Below are positions 8,658 to 15,388 of a stretch of 20,907 nt of DNA, in pieces (the first letter of the stretch is position 1; each line of letters starts with the position of its first letter). The stretch covers positions 1-20,907 of the forward strand of contig CASEEB010000024.1 of NCBI GenBank assembly GCA_949286815.1, written 5' to 3'. The notes beneath the pieces were generated by a model, which was given only the letters and a program-made list of their open reading frames with translations, was not told the origin of the DNA and made no database searches. Made by a program: the position numbers and the translations under genes. This DNA is from an uncultured Eubacteriales bacterium. Its GTDB lineage: Bacteria > Bacillota > Clostridia > Oscillospirales > CAG-272.

Positions 8658-9704
8658 TCATCTTTTACTCTTGTAAGGGACTTCGGTCGAACGCAGAATT
8701 TCACTCAGAATATCATGAGCGGTAATCCTTGACAGCTTTGCCTCCTGCGTCAACATAAGCCGGTGAGCTATCGCCGAGTGAAATACGGAAGCGATATCAT
8801 CGGGCAATACATAATTTCTTCCCTTGATAAACGCGTATGCCGAAGAAAGGTGCATAAGCGCAACCGAAGCGCGCGGAGAGGCTCCGAGGGCGAGAGAGGA
8901 ATGTTTTCTTGTGGCGGTGATGAGAGAGACTATATAGGAGTAAATTTCGTCGTCTATATGTACGGAGCAGACAATATTTTTTACCGCGTTTATTTCATCG
9001 GCGTTTATTTTGCATCCGACAGTGTCGATGGGATTTGAGGAGTGACGCGCTTTTATAATGTCTTTTTCTTCCGCGGGCGTGGGGTAGCCCATGCTGATCT
9101 TTATCGCGAAACGGTCAAGCTGAGCTTCGGGAAGAGGGTATGTGCCCACATATCCGGACGGGTTTTGCGTGGCGATGACCATAAAAGGGTCGGGAATAGA
9201 CAGGGTATTTCCGTCAACGGTTACTTTGCTTTCTTCCATTGCTTCAAGCAAAGCGGACTGCGTTTTGGGAGAGGCGCGGTTGATTTCATCCGCAAGCAGG
9301 AGGTTGCACATGACAAGGCCCTCCCTGAATTCAAATTCTTCTTTCTGACGGTTGTAAATATTGAATCCGGTAATATCGGACGCCATAACGTCCGGTGTGA
9401 ACTGAGCGCGTTTAAATGAAAGTCCGGTCACCCTGGCTATTGTGGAGGCGAGGGAAGTCTTTCCGGTGCCGGGAACATCCTCTATCAGAACATGGGAGCC
9501 CGAAAGCATACTTGTGAAAAGCAGCACGATTTCTCTGCGCTTTCCCACTACGACTTTTTCTACCTCGTCAATTGCGGCAATAACTTTATCGTGGGCTGTT
9601 CTGAATTCCTCGCTGACATCGGCATCGGTCTGAAAATCTTTTGAACTGTCTTGTTTGGCATTATCCTGCCCGGTGATTGTTTTGGAATTTTCTTCTGCTT
9701 TCAT
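8658..9704 (-). CDS. MoxR-family AAA+ ATPase
   Basis: MoxR ATPases are cytoplasmic chaperone-like AAA+ proteins thought to remodel or insert metal into vWA-domain partners; here the partner would be the DUF58 protein encoded next. From the chosen start (348 aa): a polar N-terminal tail of ~30 residues; Walker A EDVPGTGKTS at 75-84; Walker B LLLADEINRA at 135-144; sensor 1 in VIATQNP at about 176-182; the PLPEAQLDRF motif typical of MoxR; and a C-terminal lid with GASPRASVAL. The frame opens 12 codons earlier at an ATG (9740), but that ATG has no Shine-Dalgarno and would fall about 12 nt from the predicted transcription start. The ATG at 9704 has GGAAGGA 8 nt upstream and is preferred. It is the first gene of the operon. 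Confidence 0.92.
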   Translation of the reverse strand: MKAEENSKTITGQDNAKQDSSKDFQTDADVSEEFRTAHDKVIAAIDEVEKVVVGKRREIVLLFTSMLSGSHVLIEDVPGTGKTSLASTIARVTGLSFKRAQFTPDVMASDITGFNIYNRQKEEFEFREGLVMCNLLLADEINRASPKTQSALLEAMEESKVTVDGNTLSIPDPFMVIATQNPSGYVGTYPLPEAQLDRFAIKISMGYPTPAEEKDIIKARHSSNPIDTVGCKINADEINAVKNIVCSVHIDDEIYSYIVSLITATRKHSSLALGASPRASVALMHLSSAYAFIKGRNYVLPDDIASVFHSAIAHRLMLTQEAKLSRITAHDILSEILRSTEVPYKSKR

Positions 9705-9759
9705 TCCTTTATTCCTTCCCATAAAAAGACAATAATTCATTGCATACTAAACAATAAAA

Positions 9760-9789
9760 ATTATATCATATTTTACAGGTCGTTGTCAA
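9760..9789 (-). promoter_or_regulatory. Sigma-A promoter of the moxR-DUF58-transglutaminase operon
   Basis: On the minus strand TTGACA (9784-9789) and TATAAT (9760-9765) are separated by 18 bp. Transcription would start near 9753, giving a leader of about 50 nt to the ATG at 9704. This supports that start over the one at 9740. Confidence 0.85.
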
Positions 9790-9942
9790 TAGTTCATAAT
9801 AATGTTTATATTTTTATTACAATTATATAATTATGTAACTCCGTATAACTTTGATGTTTACAACCAATGGTATGGATACTTTAAACAAATATTTTAAGGT
9901 ACTTGCCGCGGAAAAATTTCAGATTCGGTACATTTTTGTCAG
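9790..9942. other. AT-rich divergent intergenic region
   Basis: This is the core of the roughly 310-base gap between moxR and the leader ORF of the phage-like cassette. Apart from the two outward-facing promoters and the hairpins listed separately, it holds only AT-rich DNA. One 12-bp palindrome (AATTATATAATT, 9821-9832) lies within weak TTACA/TGTAA arms. No gene or RNA gene was seen. Confidence 0.5.
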
Positions 9943-9971
9943 CCGACAAAACAGAACAAATGTGCTATAAT
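9943..9971 (+). promoter_or_regulatory. Extended -10 promoter of the phage-like cassette
   Basis: A consensus TATAAT (9966-9971) is preceded by TGC, giving an extended -10. CCGACA (9943-9948; 4 of 6 matches to TTGACA) lies 17 bp upstream. A perfect inverted repeat TTTTGTC-AGCC-GACAAAA (9934-9951) overlaps the -35 and is a candidate operator. Confidence 0.7.
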
Positions 9972-9976
9972 TATGG

Positions 9977-9996
9977 CTGAAGCAAGTATGCTTCAG
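9977..9996 (+). promoter_or_regulatory. Hairpin or operator at the transcript start of the phage-like cassette
   Basis: CTGAAGC-AAGTAT-GCTTCAG is a perfect 7-bp inverted repeat starting 6 nt after the -10. It would lie at +1 of the RNA, so it is either a repressor site or a 5'-terminal stem-loop that shields the message. Confidence 0.45.
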
Positions 9997-10017
9997 ATTA
10001 TTAAATTGAGGAAGGAA

Positions 10018-10110
10018 ATGAAAATGATGTTTGAAAAAATCGCTCATAGACAAAACGGCATTGCGCGTTTTCGGAGCGGGCGCGGGGAGGTAAGAAATGA
10101 CGGTAAATGA
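10018..10110 (+). CDS. 30-codon leader ORF, overlaps the connector-like gene
   Basis: I do not recognise this peptide. It starts MKMMFEKIAHRQNG, is basic, and ends in VRNDGK. GAGGAAGG (10009-10016) lies just upstream, at good spacing for the ATGs at 10024 and 10027 and close for the one at 10018. It ends 14 nt inside the next gene in another frame, so its translation would cross that gene's ribosome binding site GGGGAGG and could couple the two. It could be a real leader peptide, or the stub of a gene cut short when the cassette was joined to this promoter. Confidence 0.4.
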   Translation: MKMMFEKIAHRQNGIARFRSGRGEVRNDGK

Positions 10111-10432
10111 AGCTATCGAATATACGGACAGCGTAAAGCCAAATGGTTATGCCTCGGACATAAAGCTGCGTTGGCTTAATGAGGCCGAGGGATTTGTGCA
10201 GTCCGAAATAATGGAAGTAAATACCTCGGATATCAAAAAGTATACCGAGTCCGATATGTCAAAAAAACTGTTGGTTCCTGAGCCGTATTCATGTCTGTAT
10301 TCCTTTTATATGATGGCAATGATAGACTTCATGAACGGGGATTTTGACAAATACGAAAATTCGTCTCAGGCTTATAACAACGCTCTGCGGTCATACGCGA
10401 AACTGTATGTAAGGAAAAACGGAAATGGCTAA
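10097..10432 (+). CDS. Phage head-tail connector-like protein
   Basis: This 111-aa protein resembles a small virion protein family common in Clostridia phages and prophages, encoded near the capsid gene and generally annotated as a head-tail connector or adaptor. The features I recognise from memory are an N-terminal MTVNEAIEYTDSVKPN helix, the WLNEAEGFVQSEIM segment, and the YSCLYSFYMMAMIDFMNGDFDKYENS helix, where the family usually has a Y..LY..YL.AMIDFANGEYD.Y.N-type pattern. The length fits. The start is fixed by GGGGAGG with a 6-nt spacer. The next gene's ATG lies inside its 3' end. No capsid, portal or terminase gene is nearby. Family assignment is by pattern memory and should be tested by profile search. 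Confidence 0.65.
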   Translation: MTVNEAIEYTDSVKPNGYASDIKLRWLNEAEGFVQSEIMEVNTSDIKKYTESDMSKKLLVPEPYSCLYSFYMMAMIDFMNGDFDKYENSSQAYNNALRSYAKLYVRKNGNG

Positions 10433-10577
10433 AATTAAAATTGACAGGATAAAAATACCCGGAAATCTGCCGACCGGGATGAAGCTCGAATACCTTGAAA
10501 AACACATATTGCATCTTGAACAGCAGCTTGAATATATTCTTGCCAATCTTTCGGATGACAATTTCAAAAGACGGTAA
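10425..10577 (+). CDS. 50-aa helical protein of the phage-like cassette
   Basis: A short ORF begins MAKIKIDRIKIPGN and overlaps the connector-like gene by 8 nt. After a short extended N-terminus the rest is one amphipathic helix (EYLEKHILHLEQQLEYILAN) ending in LSDDNFKRR. Small phage-derived proteins next to tail genes in Clostridia often end in a similar helix closed by N-L-D/G-E-E-N-F. GGAAA just upstream of the ATG is a weak ribosome site, so expression probably depends on coupling to the preceding gene. It is probably a small coiled-coil structural or assembly protein; no function is established. Confidence 0.6.
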   Translation: MAKIKIDRIKIPGNLPTGMKLEYLEKHILHLEQQLEYILANLSDDNFKRR

Positions 10578-10692
10578 TACCGATGAAGACAGGATATAAG
10601 TTTGAAAATGAATTTTCAGACACGCTTTTTGTGCCACGGCGTCAAGAGCACGGAAAACGCTGATTCAGAGTAAGAAAGGAATGGTAATAAAA

Positions 10693-12264
10693 ATGTATTT
10701 AAAAAAAGGAAACGGAAAGGAAAAGGGCGGGAGGTATGAATATAATTTATTTACGGGACAAAAAAAGCCATGGAAGACCGGAGAGGGTGAAAATATATCG
10801 CTTTACAATATTTCCTCGGACAGATACCCGCAGCTTTCACCGAGAAAAAAATACGCCGCAAACCAAACCTCTCATTTGTTGACAAGCATCGGAAGCGCGG
10901 GAAGCGAACTGTATTACACGACTTCAAACGGATTTTATTACGGCGGGACTTTGGTCGGAAGCGTTAATTTTACACAAAAACATTTTTTGAATTTTCAGAA
11001 AATGATACTTATTTTTCCCGACAAGAAATATTATGATACCGATAACAATTATTTCGGCAGTCTTGTGACCGGCACGGGAACCGTAAGCGCGCTTGTATCT
11101 TCAACTCAGCGCGTGTCCGAAAATCCGGGGCTGAACACACTCACGACTGTTTCCGGAGTAAAACTGAGCGATTATTTTGAGACCGGAGACGGTGTGTATA
11201 TAAGCGGAGGGAGTGTTATTGACGGTTCATATACTGTACGCGGAACCGACAAGGAAAGCGGCGCGCTTTATTTTGATGACGGGCAGTTCGGAGAGGGAGA
11301 CGGTTTTTCGGCTGATGTTACCCTGTCAAACGGGGTGCCGGACGGAGGAGCGATGTGCGTATGCCAGAATCGGGTCTGGACATATTCGGGAAACCGCGTT
11401 TTCGCGTCCGCTCCCGGCGATCCTTTTATATGGAGAAGATACGACGGAGATGAAAACTCATGTTATTTCGCGGAGTCGGGAGAATTTGAGAGTTTTACAT
11501 ACTGCACCGAAATGGATGGATATCCGGTGTTTTTTACACCGAGCGGAATTTATAAGGTCTACGGAGACTGTCCGGCAAATTATTATCTTTCCTGCTGCGC
11601 GAGATACGGAGGGCTTAGCGCCTTCGAGCATTATTCCGCGGCGTATGTGGGTTCGGAGCTGATGTATTTGTCGGACGGAAAGGTGATGCGGTTTTCGGGA
11701 GGAAAACCGGAAGCCGATGAAAACTTTCCGGGAATAGGAGCGAACGGAGGAGTAGGAGGCAGTGACGGGGAGAGATATTATTTGTCCGTACAGGTATCAT
11801 CCGGGCAGAATGTACTGTATGTTTACGATATGTACAGCGGCAAATGGCAGCAGTACTCCGAATTGGGTTTTCAGGGGTTTGCCAGATGTGGCAATGCCTT
11901 TTACGGAATAAACGAGTCGGATATTGTCATACTTAAAACATCCGAATTTTTGCCATCGGACTTTGCGGAAGAGGGCGCGGTGACAAGTACCGCGGAATTT
12001 TCGGACGTGTATTTTGACTCTCCGGTATATCCGTACAGATTGGGAGTGGTGCTTGAAACCGGGACTGACGGAGAGGTTGATTTTTACATGATGTATGACG
12101 GAAGCGGAGAATGGTATGAATCCGGCTCGGTTGAAGAGGAATTTGAAGGGATGAAACTGTTTGATTTCGCACCTGTCAGATGCGACTCGTGGCGACTGAA
12201 AGTGCAGGGAAGCGGAAGCTATGCGATAAAGAAAATATGGGTTGATTATACTTTGGGGCAGTAA
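10693..12264 (+). CDS. Phage tail-nozzle/propeller-like structural protein
   Basis: The protein has about 523 aa and no signal peptide or membrane helix. It is rich in beta structure, Gly, Ser and aromatic residues. Segments such as LYNISSDRYPQLSPRKKY, ILIFPDKKYYDT, APGDPFIWRRYDG, PSGIYKVYGDCPANYYLS and LYVYDMYSGKWQQ recur, in my memory, in large structural proteins of Clostridia phages that look like beta-propeller tail tube or nozzle proteins. Several short repeated sheets with W, Y and DG turns fit a propeller. The frame is open from an ATG at 10681, but the ribosome site AAAGGA directly abuts it; the ATG at 10693 has workable spacing and is preferred. It is the last gene of the isolated phage-like cassette. 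Its base composition is like its neighbours, which suggests long residence. The exact function is not known. Confidence 0.68.
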   Translation: MYLKKGNGKEKGGRYEYNLFTGQKKPWKTGEGENISLYNISSDRYPQLSPRKKYAANQTSHLLTSIGSAGSELYYTTSNGFYYGGTLVGSVNFTQKHFLNFQKMILIFPDKKYYDTDNNYFGSLVTGTGTVSALVSSTQRVSENPGLNTLTTVSGVKLSDYFETGDGVYISGGSVIDGSYTVRGTDKESGALYFDDGQFGEGDGFSADVTLSNGVPDGGAMCVCQNRVWTYSGNRVFASAPGDPFIWRRYDGDENSCYFAESGEFESFTYCTEMDGYPVFFTPSGIYKVYGDCPANYYLSCCARYGGLSAFEHYSAAYVGSELMYLSDGKVMRFSGGKPEADENFPGIGANGGVGGSDGERYYLSVQVSSGQNVLYVYDMYSGKWQQYSELGFQGFARCGNAFYGINESDIVILKTSEFLPSDFAEEGAVTSTAEFSDVYFDSPVYPYRLGVVLETGTDGEVDFYMMYDGSGEWYESGSVEEEFEGMKLFDFAPVRCDSWRLKVQGSGSYAIKKIWVDYTLGQ

Positions 12265-12319
12265 AAAACGTGTTGAATTTAAATAAAAAGAAAACTTTTG
12301 GCTTAATTTTATTAATTCC

Positions 12320-12348
12320 TTGACAAATTTCCGCAAAAGGAGTATAAT
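12320..12348 (+). promoter_or_regulatory. Consensus sigma-A promoter of the CvpA-like gene
   Basis: TTGACA (12320-12325), a 17-bp spacer and TATAAT (12343-12348) match the consensus exactly. Transcription would start near 12355. Confidence 0.9.
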
Positions 12349-12353
12349 AACAA

Positions 12354-12427
12354 CGTAAGGCTTTGCGGGCACCTGACCGCAGGGGGTTACGATTCGTGAT
12401 AAATAAAACCGAAATTTATTTTATCAT
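12354..12427 (+). promoter_or_regulatory. Structured 5' leader with two stem-loops
   Basis: The first stem-loop starts at the predicted +1. CGTAA (12354-12358) pairs with TTACG (12387-12391), and CTTTGCGG (12361-12368) pairs with CCGCAGGG (12377-12384) with two G-U pairs. The second is AT-rich: GTGATAAATAAA (12396-12407) pairs with 12415-12427 with one bulge. It matches no riboswitch class I know. It may stabilise the mRNA or control its translation. Confidence 0.4.
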
Positions 12428-12456
12428 TATTATGCGAAAGGAAAGGTTATTTTGAT

Positions 12457-14004
12457 ATGGGAAATAATATGGAATGGCTGTCGCTGGTTGTTCTCGGCGT
12501 AATGCTCGTTTTCATGATAGTCAGCGGTCTGATAGCTCTCATAAGAGGGTTTAAGAAGACTCTCGGCTCTACAGTTGTGATAGTCGTGTCGGCGATTCTC
12601 TCGTTTATTCTGACGACTGTATTCTGCCGTCCGGATGCCGAGTGGATTACCGGAGCCGTTGATATGCTGAAGGACTTGCTGAATTCGGATCAGTTAGGAC
12701 AGTTGTTTGAAGAATCCGCGTTGGGAAACGCGACGGTTTATTACGGTGTTATGCTTATATCTCCGTTTGTATTTATGGCTTTGTTCTTTGTCATCAGATT
12801 GATTCTCGGAATTGTGATGAGAATAGTCATGAAGCTTATACCGCTGTTCAACCACAGCGGAGCTTTGCTCAACAGGCTTGGAGGGGCGGTACTCGGTATA
12901 GTGAACGGATTTGCCGTAGTGCTTATTTTGCTTATGCCGTTTCTCGGAACCGTAAATGTTATTGATGCGGCTGCCGATGAGATAAGCGCAATGGAGATTG
13001 CTCAAAATCAGTATAGTGCGTCAGAGGATAATAATTCCGGTAATCAGCCGGAAAACGGAGCCGAAACTTCATTTGACAGCATCAAGGACTTTACAGACCC
13101 GTTGGTAAATGAAGGCGCGGGCAAGTTTATGCTCAGCTTCGGCGGCGAGGCGCTTTACGATTCGGTATCCAGCGCACGCTACGACGGCGAGAAAATTACG
13201 CTTAAGAATGAGGTTACCAGCCTTCTGGGAATGGTAAACAGTGTGTCTTTGCTGGCGCAGGATGTAACTACATATGACGATACGCAGATACAGGCACTTG
13301 ACAACACCGCTCAGTCGTTGGAGGATTCAACGCTTTTGCGCGATATCTCCTCCGGACTGCTTTCCGATATGTCAGACAAGTGGCTGAACGGTGAAAGCTT
13401 CCTCGGAATTCAGAAGATAGACGCGGGAGAGCTGCTTAATCCTATCGTCACTGAGATGCTTGAGATTTTCAGCACATCGAATAAGGACAATATCGCGAAG
13501 GATTTCAGAACATTTGCCGATGTGTTTGAAATACTTATTGAAAACGATATATTCGCGTCGGCGTCGGACTTTGAAGCCCTGCTTGATAAACTCGGAGGCG
13601 ACGGCGTTATTACAGAGATAATATCAACGATTGAAGAAGACGAGAGAATGCTCCCGCTTGCGAATGAAATAAAAGGTCTGAGTGTGCGAGCGCTGTCCTC
13701 TGTGCTCGGAATTGAGGATACCGAGGAATATGACGCTCTTATGGGCAACATTGCGAGCGTAATGAACAACGCGTCGGGACTGTCGGAATCCGAGAAGAAA
13801 GAGGCTGTTAAGGAAGGACTTACCGAATCTCTCGCCGATTACGGCGTTACGATTTCGGGAGACGCGGCGGATATGGTTACCGATATAATCATTACCGAGC
13901 TTGGAGACCGCGACAACCTTGATGTTGACGATATTAAAGATTTCATCGCGTCTTACGCGATTGATAACTCCTCCTCTCTCGATGAGGCAGAAAATCTGTT
14001 CTGA
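12457..14004 (+). CDS. CvpA-like membrane protein with long C-terminal domain
   Basis: The 515-aa protein begins with four membrane helices (about 8-30, 36-56, 94-121, 136-165). They carry the family pattern RGFKKTLG after the first helix and NRLGGAVLGIVNG at the start of the fourth, as in CvpA (colicin V production) proteins. Usual CvpA proteins stop near 160-200 residues; this one continues for ~340 residues. That part is acidic and mostly helical, with DIL/LL-rich short helices and no recognisable motif, so it is a lineage-specific extension. CvpA proteins are linked to envelope and stress functions, but no reaction is known. GGAAAGG (12439-12445) gives a fair ribosome site 11 nt before the ATG; a second ATG four codons later is possible. 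It is a single-gene transcript ending at 14025-14064. Confidence 0.78.
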   Translation: MGNNMEWLSLVVLGVMLVFMIVSGLIALIRGFKKTLGSTVVIVVSAILSFILTTVFCRPDAEWITGAVDMLKDLLNSDQLGQLFEESALGNATVYYGVMLISPFVFMALFFVIRLILGIVMRIVMKLIPLFNHSGALLNRLGGAVLGIVNGFAVVLILLMPFLGTVNVIDAAADEISAMEIAQNQYSASEDNNSGNQPENGAETSFDSIKDFTDPLVNEGAGKFMLSFGGEALYDSVSSARYDGEKITLKNEVTSLLGMVNSVSLLAQDVTTYDDTQIQALDNTAQSLEDSTLLRDISSGLLSDMSDKWLNGESFLGIQKIDAGELLNPIVTEMLEIFSTSNKDNIAKDFRTFADVFEILIENDIFASASDFEALLDKLGGDGVITEIISTIEEDERMLPLANEIKGLSVRALSSVLGIEDTEEYDALMGNIASVMNNASGLSESEKKEAVKEGLTESLADYGVTISGDAADMVTDIIITELGDRDNLDVDDIKDFIASYAIDNSSSLDEAENLF

Positions 14005-14024
14005 TTGTATAATGTAATATCAAA

Positions 14025-14064
14025 AACCCCGATACGGCGTTTGCACGTATCGGGGTTACTTTTT
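14025..14064. terminator. Bidirectional terminator between the CvpA-like gene and icd
   Basis: A 12-bp perfect stem (AACCCCGATACG / CGTATCGGGGTT) closes on a 9-nt loop. T-runs follow on both strands (TTTTT at 14060-14064, and the A-run at 14022-14026 read on the minus strand). It serves both converging transcripts. Confidence 0.93.
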
Positions 14065-14108
14065 AGAACTTTTTCGGCGTATTAAGTTTTTCGGACTGAC
14101 CGCAAAAC

Positions 14109-15326
14109 TTAAAGACACAGTTTTGCTTCGAGCGCTTTTTTTACTTCATTTATAAAGCGGGAAGTAGAAACCTGTGTGACCTCGGTTCCTTCGTTTACAA
14201 GACCCGCAAGGTCCTTTGTCATTATATTGCGGTTGAGAGTGTCTATGCAGGCTTCCTCAAGCAGGTTTGCAAAGCGGACAAGGTCCGGAAGACTGTCAAG
14301 TTCTCCTCTTTTTTTCAATGCCCCCGACCACGCGAATATGGTAGCCATGGGGTTTGTAGAGGTTTCCTCGCCTTTGAGGTAACGGTAGTAGTGGCGTGTT
14401 ACGGTGCCGTGGGCAGCCTCGTATTCGTACTTTCCGTCCGGGGAAACCAACACGGAAGTCATCATGGCAAGCGAGCCGAATGCGGTGGATACCATATCGC
14501 TCATTACATCGCCGTCGTAGTTCTTGCACGCCCAGATGTATCCGCCCTCGCTGCGGATAACGCGCGCAACGGCGTCGTCTATCAATGTATAGAAATATTT
14601 TATTCCGAGTTCTTCAAATTTTTCCTTGTATTGTTTTTCGTAAATGTCTTCAAAAATCAGCTTGAAGGTCTGATCGTACTGCTTGGAGATGGTATCCTTT
14701 GTGGAGAACCACAGATCCTGCTTTGTATCTATTGCGAATTTGAAGCATGAATGCGCAAAGGAAATAATTGATGAGTCTTTGTTATACATACCCTGAATTA
14801 CGCCGGGACATTCAAAATCGTATATGGTTTTGGAAAACTCCTCACCGTTCTCACCCTTGAATGACAATGTGGCGGTACCCTTGCACGGCACACGGTATTC
14901 GGTTGCTTTGTATACATCGCCGTAGGCGTGACGGGCAATGGTAATGGGCTTTTTCCAATTGCGCACTACCGGTTTAACCGAATCGATTATAATGGGCGCG
15001 CGGAAAACGGTGCCGTCGAGAATCGCGCGGATAGTTCCGTTCGGAGATTTCCACATCTGAGACAGGTTATATTCCTCGACCCTTTGCTTGTTGGGAGTAA
15101 TTGTGGCGCACTTGACCGCCACGCCGTATTTTTGAGTGGCATATGCCGAATCAAATGTCACTTTGTCCTGAGTTTTTTCTCTTTCGGGGAGACCGAGGTC
15201 ATAATATTCTGTATTGAGGTCAACATACGGAAGCAGCAGTTCGTCTTTTATCATTTTCCAGATGATTCTTGTCATTTCGTCGCCGTCCATTTCGACAAGC
15301 GGGGTTTTCATTTTAATTTTTTCCAT
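14109..15326 (-). CDS. icd: NADP-dependent isocitrate dehydrogenase, homodimeric (eukaryote-like) type
   Basis: It oxidises isocitrate to 2-oxoglutarate and CO2 in the cytoplasm, feeding glutamate synthesis. The 405-aa length and motifs fit the homodimeric NADP enzymes shared with eukaryotes rather than the E. coli type. These include QMWKSPNGTIRAILDGTVFR with the substrate serine near 94 and the flanking arginines, metal-binding aspartates in CKNYDGDVMSD (Asp271, Asp275), and EAAHGTVTRHYYR in the cofactor site. The ATG has GAGAGAA about 8 nt upstream; an in-frame ATG five codons later (MKTPLVEMDG) is possible. It follows the aconitase-type gene by 62 nt on the same strand with no terminator between, so the two likely share a transcript and catalyse consecutive steps from citrate. 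Confidence 0.96.
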   Translation of the reverse strand: MEKIKMKTPLVEMDGDEMTRIIWKMIKDELLLPYVDLNTEYYDLGLPEREKTQDKVTFDSAYATQKYGVAVKCATITPNKQRVEEYNLSQMWKSPNGTIRAILDGTVFRAPIIIDSVKPVVRNWKKPITIARHAYGDVYKATEYRVPCKGTATLSFKGENGEEFSKTIYDFECPGVIQGMYNKDSSIISFAHSCFKFAIDTKQDLWFSTKDTISKQYDQTFKLIFEDIYEKQYKEKFEELGIKYFYTLIDDAVARVIRSEGGYIWACKNYDGDVMSDMVSTAFGSLAMMTSVLVSPDGKYEYEAAHGTVTRHYYRYLKGEETSTNPMATIFAWSGALKKRGELDSLPDLVRFANLLEEACIDTLNRNIMTKDLAGLVNEGTEVTQVSTSRFINEVKKALEAKLCL

Positions 15327-15388
15327 ATCAGAAATTCTCTCTTATATATTATTTTCAGTAAGTTTAAAGTTTAAATGGTTGCGATGAA

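Noticed and set aside
9740..9742. ATG at 9740 as the moxR start
   Set aside because: It has no Shine-Dalgarno and is about 12 nt from the predicted transcription start; the ATG at 9704 has both a ribosome site and good spacing.
10583..10663. 26-codon ORF (starts MKTGYKFENEF) between the 50-aa gene and the nozzle-like gene
   Set aside because: No ribosome site, no recognisable pattern, and short enough to occur by chance. It could be a decayed phage gene but is not supported.
11797..12372. 191-codon open frame on the minus strand opposite the end of the nozzle-like gene
   Set aside because: It overlaps the nozzle-like gene and crosses the consensus promoter at 12320-12348; no ribosome site or motif supports it.
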